This document shows, piece after piece, positions 8,565 through 13,472 of a DNA stretch of 13,472 bases. Position 1 is the stretch's first letter, and each line of letters starts with the position of its first letter. The DNA lies in the NCBI GenBank assembly GCA_900155495.1, contig FTLJ01000920.1, positions 1-13,472 of the forward strand, written 5' to 3'. Source of the stretch: Porogramme epimiltina (lineage: Eukaryota; Basidiomycota; Agaricomycetes; Polyporales; Polyporaceae). The notes under the pieces were generated by a model. That model saw only the letters and a program-made list of their open reading frames with translations, was not told where the DNA came from and did no database searches. The position numbers and the translations under genes were made by a program.

Positions 8565-9981
8565 TTACTGAAACTCATGGTCTACCCCAGATACGGTAAC
8601 ACTAACATTCTCGGAGATATTGGAGAGCTTCTTCCATACCGCTTCCTCGACCGCCGACTGTGAGAGTTGGGTACGAACACGGTCCAATTCGTCATATAAT
8701 TCTGATGGCCAACCAAGTTTGAAGTAAAATTTCAACGTAAGGAGTCCTTTGAAGGAATTGTTGAGGATTGGTCCGAGGGCCTCTGCGTTCCTGAGCACAA
8801 ACTCGCATCCATTCGTCAAGTCAGTGCTCTCTTTCGATGACGGGACGTCCCAAAGAATGGAATAGGAAAGGTTCTCGAGGTTCTCGGGTGGCGATGTAGT
8901 TGCAAGGAAGGTCGCTATGAACTCCCAATAGGCAACTATTTTGCTCTCAGCATCCACAGTAAGAGCGAGAGACTGAAGCCGGGTGAAGTGGCGGAGGCAC
9001 CCAACGAACTCTACATACAAATAGTCCTTCAATTCAGTCATATCGGTTCGGGATTGCATATTGATGCGACGTACTGTCACCCTCGAGCTCCCCCTTATTC
9101 TCCGAAAAGTACGTGTGAAGCTGAGTGACGGATGGGCCAGCATACTCCCAGAGTTCAGAACCCTTTCTAAGAAAGGTTGAGTGTATGTTGAGGTCCACAA
9201 GGGAGGTCCCTAAGGAGGTTGCTGGGAGCCATCCAAGCAGTTCTTCCTCCAAGCGAGAGTCCATCCATCGAAGGGCCAACCGACGGACTGTTCTCAGAAA
9301 CTCGGATTTTCGCGTACGCCGGAGTGGTCGAATCCCGCGTGAAATTGGCCACGTTATACTGGACATCTTGAGGTCGGTTAAGGAGGGTAACGCGGTGATG
9401 GTGCAGCGCATTGTGCCAGATGACGGAAAGTGGACACGGCGTAGGTAGAGGACCCGAACGGAAGTGAAGGCGCTGAAGAACCTGAACATACGAGGCGGGA
9501 TGTAGAACTCCTCAGCATTCCAGTCCAAATTGGACATGGAAAGCGTTTCCAAGTTGGGAAATATACCCCCGAGTTGGCGCATAAAGAACCTTGAGGCGAT
9601 CTTCGTACCGCTGCCATCGGTTGATATCCTGGTGGGGCATGGTCTGAAGTAACGGGTAGATTGAAGCCAGGAGGACGCAAGTGGGGATCGAACAACATTG
9701 GTTACGAATAAGTTGTATTGTCGATCGGAATAGAGCACGACGCGCATGAGGAGATGGTGGCGGCTGGCAGGTAGCCAGTGGCGGCAGACTAGGGCGCAAT
9801 TTCGCAGTGACTTGTAGCAGCCACGACTGCCAGTCCAGAGGAACGAAATGATGATATCGGTGGTTTCTCTAGGAAGATATGGTGGGAGTGTCTGCGAGAT
9901 GGTGTGCACTTGTCATGGAAGTGATTTGGTCTCATGAGATGAACACGCACACACCTTGGTTGGATGCTCAACCTCATCCAT
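8565..9981 (-). CDS. F-box domain protein, three exons
   Basis: F-box proteins recruit substrates to SCF ubiquitin ligases through Skp1; the target here is unknown. My model joins (minus strand) 9981-9955, 9891-9075 and 9010-8565, giving 429 residues. The F-box-like segment is about residues 10-56: TLPPYLPRETTDIIISF, then SLRNCALVCRHWLPASRHHL. The rest has the leucine-spaced pattern seen in the large basidiomycete F-box family (FPNLETLSMSNLDW, LTDLKMSS, LVDLNIHSTFL, LQSLALTVDAESK). Intron 9892-9954 (63 nt, GTGTGT to GCAG) links a 9-residue first exon to the F-box in phase; without it there is no ATG before the F-box. Intron 9011-9074 (64 nt, GTACGT to GTAG) joins the two long frames exactly. 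A donor 6 nt upstream (GTGACA) would also keep the frame. A+T content is higher than in the flanking genes. It converges on the phosphorylase gene. Confidence 0.8.
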
Positions 9982-10721
9982 CGTTCAGCCTCAAGAGCAC
10001 GTGCTGTGGATACTAGTTTTTTCTTCTTGAGTCTGGAGATGTCCCATCAGTGAGCATCGCAGTCAGATTCATAGTAGAATGCGACGGACATTACCTATTG
10101 ACGGATACTGGACACACGGGAGACGGACAGGATATCTGCGGATGTGGGCGATCGAGGTCGATTCTGTAATGGAGCCAACTAGGACGCGACGGATGCCCAT
10201 TACGGAAGGGTCAGACTGTCAGCTGACCAACGCACCTCCTCTCCACAGATTACATGCGGAACTTACCAGGCAGGGCTTCCGGAGGAAATAAGAGGGCAGG
10301 GGCCTGGAGAGGATGCAAGAGGGGGAAATCGTCCTCACGAAGGTGGGCAGACCCGCGAGTAGCAGTCTTATGGGCATATTAGGTTCACTAGGACGCCGAG
10401 TATTTCTGATCACCAGGTCACGCGCAGGCGGGCGTGAGGATGTACCAATAGAGCATCATATTCCTCGACTAATAACGAGCACATACATGGGACGGTGGGG
10501 GACAGGGAGGGAGCAGGAAGGAAGGTGCGATGCGGGTATATGGAGAGTGGACACTAGATTCGGCGTACCAACACGCGCAGGAGCCTTATGCACTCTCGTG
10601 AGTCGAGGGGCCTGTTGTTGCGGACCGGGGAGAGCAGCATCGAGGGGCGGCGTGGACGAGGAGGGGTGTTTGAGCCCAGATCCCAACGTTCAAATCTCAA
10701 CGTCAACGGTCAGCGGCGGGG
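9982..10721. other. Upstream region of the F-box gene and left flank of the phosphorylase pseudogene
   Basis: No gene is supported here; the open frames are short and lack domains. The part near 9982-10080 should contain the F-box promoter on the minus strand, though I see no clear TATA box. The right part carries traces of the sequence upstream of the intact phosphorylase gene: the 16 bases at 10634-10649 are identical to 2803-2818, the adjoining GACCGGGG also matches, and weaker likeness continues to about 10725. The block that holds the TATA box, leader, exon 1 and intron 1 in the intact gene (about 2885-3310) has no counterpart. Confidence 0.5.
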
Positions 10722-11316
10722 CGGCCCGTCGTAGACGATGAGAACGCTTAGGAGCATAGGAGCCTGAGGGCATTACCGCCCTGACTTCTGGTGAGTGAAC
10801 CTCCTTGCTTTGAGCTACTGCGTGCGACGAGGGTGCGTGGGCGGGCTCGGACCGCGCACGCGCTGGCTTCGGGGAGTCGGCGCGTCGCGGCAGACGACGT
10901 CATGGGCAGCCCACCGATGCCCACGGCTGTAGTGATGCGTTGGAGAGGACGCGATACGCGTACGTGAACCTCATGTCCTTCTACATTCTGCATTTGACTC
11001 TTGAGAGCCTGGGGTCTCCGCCTTTGCGCTACCCGTGCTCCCATTTGCGTGCCGTGCGCGGTCCTGTGCTGCTCGCGCTGATACCTTTCAACTTCTTCCC
11101 TTCGCGCGCTGCGCGCCTGCCTAATATGCCTGCGATCACCAAGTCCGTGGCGCATCGCGTCCACCCCTCGCTCGCCTGCTAGACGTACAAGTTTGACACC
11201 CTCGCCACGTACAACGCCCCCGCGCTCTGTATGCCTGCCAGCCTCCTCGTGCGTCCCCAGTCCCCACACTCTTCATTTCCGCTCACGCGCCGACGCGGTT
11301 CCGCCCCCGCGAACAG

Positions 11317-11733
11317 GTGCACTGGAACGAGATGCTGCTGCATCGCCCGCGCAACGCGCCGAAGCGCGCGCACTACCCCTCCCTCGAGTTCCTTAGTCCC
11401 TCATGGGCTGCACGGTCGACAACGCGTTCCTCAACCTCGCCCTCTAGCTTCGGTACCCGTACGCGCACGCGAGAATCAAGCTCAGCCTTTGCGCTCGAGG
11501 CCCTTCTCGGGGCAGGAGCGCAATGTGGACTTCAGCGACGGTGGACTGGGCCGCCTCGCGGGTGCTACTTGGACTCGAGCGCGTCGCAGGAGCTCCTGGT
11601 TTGGGACTAGGGGCTGCGCTACAAGCAGGGTGCGCCACTTCGTCCTCCAATTTCGCGCAGCAGCCGACGCTGACACGCACGTAGGCGTCTTCCAGCACCT
11701 CGGGCGGCTCTCAGCTGGGCGCCCCGCTGACAG
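11317..11733 (+). repeat. Internal duplication, unit A (exon 4, intron 4 and start of exon 5)
   Basis: First of two successive copies of the same part of the phosphorylase gene inside the pseudogene. It runs from the first base of exon 4 (GTGCACTGGAACGAG) through intron 4 (11630-11684) into about 49 bases of exon 5 (GCGTCTTCCAGCACCTC), then breaks off near the equivalent of 4383 in the intact gene. The very next bases are the first codons of exon 4 again. Confidence 0.85.
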
Positions 11734-12145
11734 GTGAACTTGAACGAGACGCGACTGCACTACTCGCCCAAGGGACTGAAGCGCGCGTACTACCTCTCGC
11801 TCGAGTCTCTCGCGCACCGCACACCCGAGAAAGCGCTCCCCAACCTTGTCCCCAAGCTGTAGTATGCGGACGCGGCGGGCAAGCTGAGAGCTCTGCTTCT
11901 GCGCGCTCTGGGATCTCTTCAATAGGAGAGCGACGCGGAGCGCTATCACGGCTGCCTGGGCCGCCGTACGGCGTGCTCCACCGACTAGAGCGCGTCCCAG
12001 GAGGTCCTCGTGTGTGGCTGTGGGATGCGCTACAAGTTCGGTGCACGGCTTTGTGCTTCGATTTCGCGCGGCAGTGGACGCCGAGGCTGACGGGCGCGCA
12101 GGCATCTTCCAGCAGCTCATCGCGCCGGACGGCTCCCAATGCGAC
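11734..12145 (+). repeat. Internal duplication, unit B (second exon 4, intron 4 and start of exon 5)
   Basis: The second copy begins GTGAACTTGAACGAGACGC directly after CAG at 11731-11733. It continues through exon 4, intron 4 (12041-12101) and exon 5 without a break into the rest of the pseudogene. Units A and B share a changed CTGCA where the intact gene has CTCCA, but otherwise carry mostly different mutations and different stop codons. This suggests the duplication is old relative to most of the decay. Confidence 0.85.
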
Positions 12146-12452
12146 GTCCCGGACCCGCGGCGCCAGCACGACAACCCCTGTAAGCCTACCCCCGTCCAGA
12201 CGTCGTGGACCGGGCTCACTTCGGCACTGTGGCAGGGCGGGCAGGAGGCACTGATGATGGCGTACGACGTGGTGATACTTGCGTACACGATGATCAAATA
12301 ACACCAACAACCTCCGGCTGTAGGAGAGCAAGCCAAGCCGCAGATTCAATCTGCGGAACTTCAAGGGTGCGTGCACCGCTTCCGTCGTGCGGAAAGGGAC
12401 GCGCTGACGCGATTGTCTCGTAGCTAGTGATTGTATAGGGCAGTGGATGAAT

Positions 12453-12581
12453 TAGGGCATGCCACGGGTCGGGTAAACCCGCCACGGGTACGGGTCTATA
12501 CCCGCCCGGGTCCGGGTAGGGGTTCATGGGGACGTACCCGGGCCAAACCCGTACCCGACCCGCATACCCGCCTGTGCCCGT
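12453..12581. mobile_element. CGGGT/ACCCG palindromic repeat, likely hAT-type transposon remnant
   Basis: The left half is dominated by CGGGT units and the right half by ACCCG units, making an imperfect inverted repeat about 129 bp long. Both ends, read inward, give GGGCA followed by CGGGTCGGGTA. The left end TAGGGCATGCCACGGGTCGGG resembles the terminal sequence plus CGGGT-rich subterminal repeats typical of many eukaryotic hAT elements (family knowledge, from memory). No transposase is present, and the flanks (GGATGAAT and CGATGTAC) do not form a convincing 8-bp target duplication. It starts where homology to the phosphorylase gene ends. Confidence 0.45.
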
Positions 12582-12679
12582 CGATGTACTGAACACTACG
12601 GCGGACCGACGGAAGCCCTCAACCTTCCGTCGCGACTCATGCCTACTACGACTCGGAAGAGTGGGCGCCGGTATAATGA

Positions 12680-13472
12680 TCACAAGGCTAGGCTTATACC
12701 CTCTACAAGCACCTTCCACCCGTCCTCCGGAAACCCTGGCACGTCTTCCTGACTCGCGTCCCACTGGCATTCTCGAGCCATCATCGTGACAGCATAGAAC
12801 AGCGACGCACAGGTCCCTGGGGAAGTACGGTGTGGGTACTCTAACTCGGCCTACGGGCATGCCGATACCGTTGAACTCGTCGGACAGGGGGTGCAATAGC
12901 CACTCTGTCGCCTTCTCTATTTCCCCGTTTCGCGCAGCGGACATGGAGAGCATCCTGAGGAAGTCCCACCTACAAATGGTGCACGTCGGTGAGTTCCACG
13001 CTGCTTCCTCCACGATAGGATCTCACACACTCACTCTCAGCAGTTGCTTATGTTCCAGCTTGCCCACCGTATTTTCTGCACTGTCACCTTTGCCATGTCG
13101 AGGTTCACGTCTGCCGTTAGCGGAAGCCAGCCGTACTACAAGCTCACCAACGCAGGGTGACCATTCGTATATGGTGGCATGTCTCAGAAGTCGTTCAGGA
13201 TCCCCTCGTAGACCGCATACAGCCCATCCTCGACAGGGAGCAGCGCGAGGTTGTCCCGGACCTCCGTCCACGCCTGGGCCGGCACCTCCTCCTACCCGAG
13301 AGGCTCCATCCACACCCCTGCGGGCTCGAGCCCAAGGCGCCAATTCGCGAGCTCGAACACGAGGTTGCACGTCGCGTTCGGCCCAGTGTCCTCGCTCACG
13401 ACGTACATCAGCGGGCCGGGGTCAAACACACTCATCGTCGCGTTCCGCCACGCGTACGCGACCACCCAGTCA
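12680..13472 (-). pseudogene. Decayed 3' end of a six-hairpin-glycosidase-like gene (partial, runs off the right edge)
   Basis: Reading leftward from 13471, the minus strand encodes a protein-like sequence (WVVAYAWRN, NLVFELANWRLGLEP, LALLPVEDGLYAVYEGI, YTNGHPALV, YGWLPLTADVNLDMAKV). After a probable intron (13034 down to 12970, GTGAGT to TTGTAG, 65 nt) it continues as WDFLRMLSMSAARNGEIEKA, IGMPVGRVRVPTPYFP, LFYAVTMMA and PGFPEDGWKVLVEGI, then a stop at 12682-12680. These blocks fit the C-terminal part of fungal proteins annotated as six-hairpin glycosidase-like (family assignment from memory, moderate confidence). It is broken by in-frame stops at 13294, 13186, 13138 and 13039 (first base, minus strand) and by a one-base frameshift near 12815-12825. 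The fragment cannot be translated as it stands. Sequencing error could explain one lesion but not five. Confidence 0.7.

Larger units (their letters stand above)
10722..12452 (+). pseudogene. Decayed partial copy of the glycogen phosphorylase gene (exon 2 to exon 6, with introns)
   Basis: The sequence follows the intact gene in the same order and orientation: end of exon 2 to 10790, intron 2 from 10791, exon 3 about 11126-11248, intron 3 11249-11316, exon 4 from 11317, a second exon 4 from 11734, intron 4 12041-12101, exon 5 12102-12366, intron 5 12367-12423, and the first bases of exon 6 to 12452. Exon 3 keeps AITKSV. In-frame stops interrupt it at 11180 (Gln position), 11445, 11608, 11860, 11923, 11986 and 12321 (Trp position). 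The intron 2 acceptor CCAG has become TAAT near 11122-11125. There is an 8-base insertion near 11391-11398 and a deletion of roughly 40 bases in exon 5. Start codon and catalytic half are absent, so it cannot make the enzyme. Because the introns are retained, it arose by DNA duplication, not from mRNA. Confidence 0.92.

Noticed and set aside
9011..9200. Apparent frameshift between the two long frames of the F-box gene
   Set aside because: A normal 64-nt intron (9074 down to 9011, GTACGT to GTAG, with a TGACTGA-like branch site) joins the frames exactly, so the gene need not be broken.
9325..9345. GGTCGAATCCC, resembling a tRNA T-loop
   Set aside because: It is inside the F-box coding exon, and no matching acceptor, D or anticodon stems can be found around it.
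11180..12323. Idea that the copy was killed by RIP-like C-to-T mutation
   Set aside because: Several stops are C-to-T changes in CAG codons, but many other differences are transversions and small indels, and the copy remains GC-rich. By eye the pattern is mixed.
10722..12452. Idea that the phosphorylase copy is a processed retrocopy
   Set aside because: Introns 2, 3, 4 and 5 are all recognisable at the expected places, and no poly(A) tract is present.
12294..13013. A 239-codon minus-strand frame that looks like one gene
   Set aside because: Only its first part carries protein-like sequence (glycosidase pseudogene). After the frameshift near 12820 it reads the wrong frame, then runs through the CGGGT repeat and into the antisense of the phosphorylase pseudogene.

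Overview
The window looks like nuclear DNA of an Agaricomycete (mushroom or bracket fungus). Three things point there: very intron-dense genes with short GT-AG introns (mostly 52-93 nt), strongly GC-rich exons with C/G-ending codons, and an F-box gene of the kind that is expanded in basidiomycetes. Nothing in it is bacterial, viral or organellar. I see no undescribed biological system. The notable content is gene architecture and gene decay around one metabolic gene.

Layout: (1) 1-1062, + strand, the 3' end of an unrecognised protein gene. (2) 1063-2978, a gene-free GC-rich stretch with three copies of an 8-bp palindrome and a TATA box at its end. (3) 3123-7595, + strand, a complete glycogen phosphorylase gene that I reconstruct as 26 exons and 865 residues, including a 5-nt micro-exon. 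(4) 7596-8564, intergenic, with a small GC-rich palindromic element. (5) 8565-9981, - strand, a three-exon F-box protein gene that is richer in A+T than its neighbours. (6) 9982-10720, the upstream region of the F-box gene, with traces of sequence like the region upstream of the phosphorylase. (7) 10722-12452, + strand, a decayed partial copy of the phosphorylase gene (exon 2 to exon 6, introns included) with an internal duplication of exon 4 to early exon 5. (8) 12453-12581, a CGGGT/ACCCG palindromic repeat lying where the phosphorylase homology stops. (9) 12680-13472, - strand, the decayed 3' end of a six-hairpin-glycosidase-like gene running off the window.

Glycogen phosphorylase is the only gene here with a firmly known role: it releases glucose-1-phosphate from storage glycogen in the cytosol. 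The F-box gene and the unknown gene have no visible functional link to it. The second half of the window reads as a small graveyard: a tandem gene-fragment duplication that decayed, a probable transposon remnant, and a second pseudogene.
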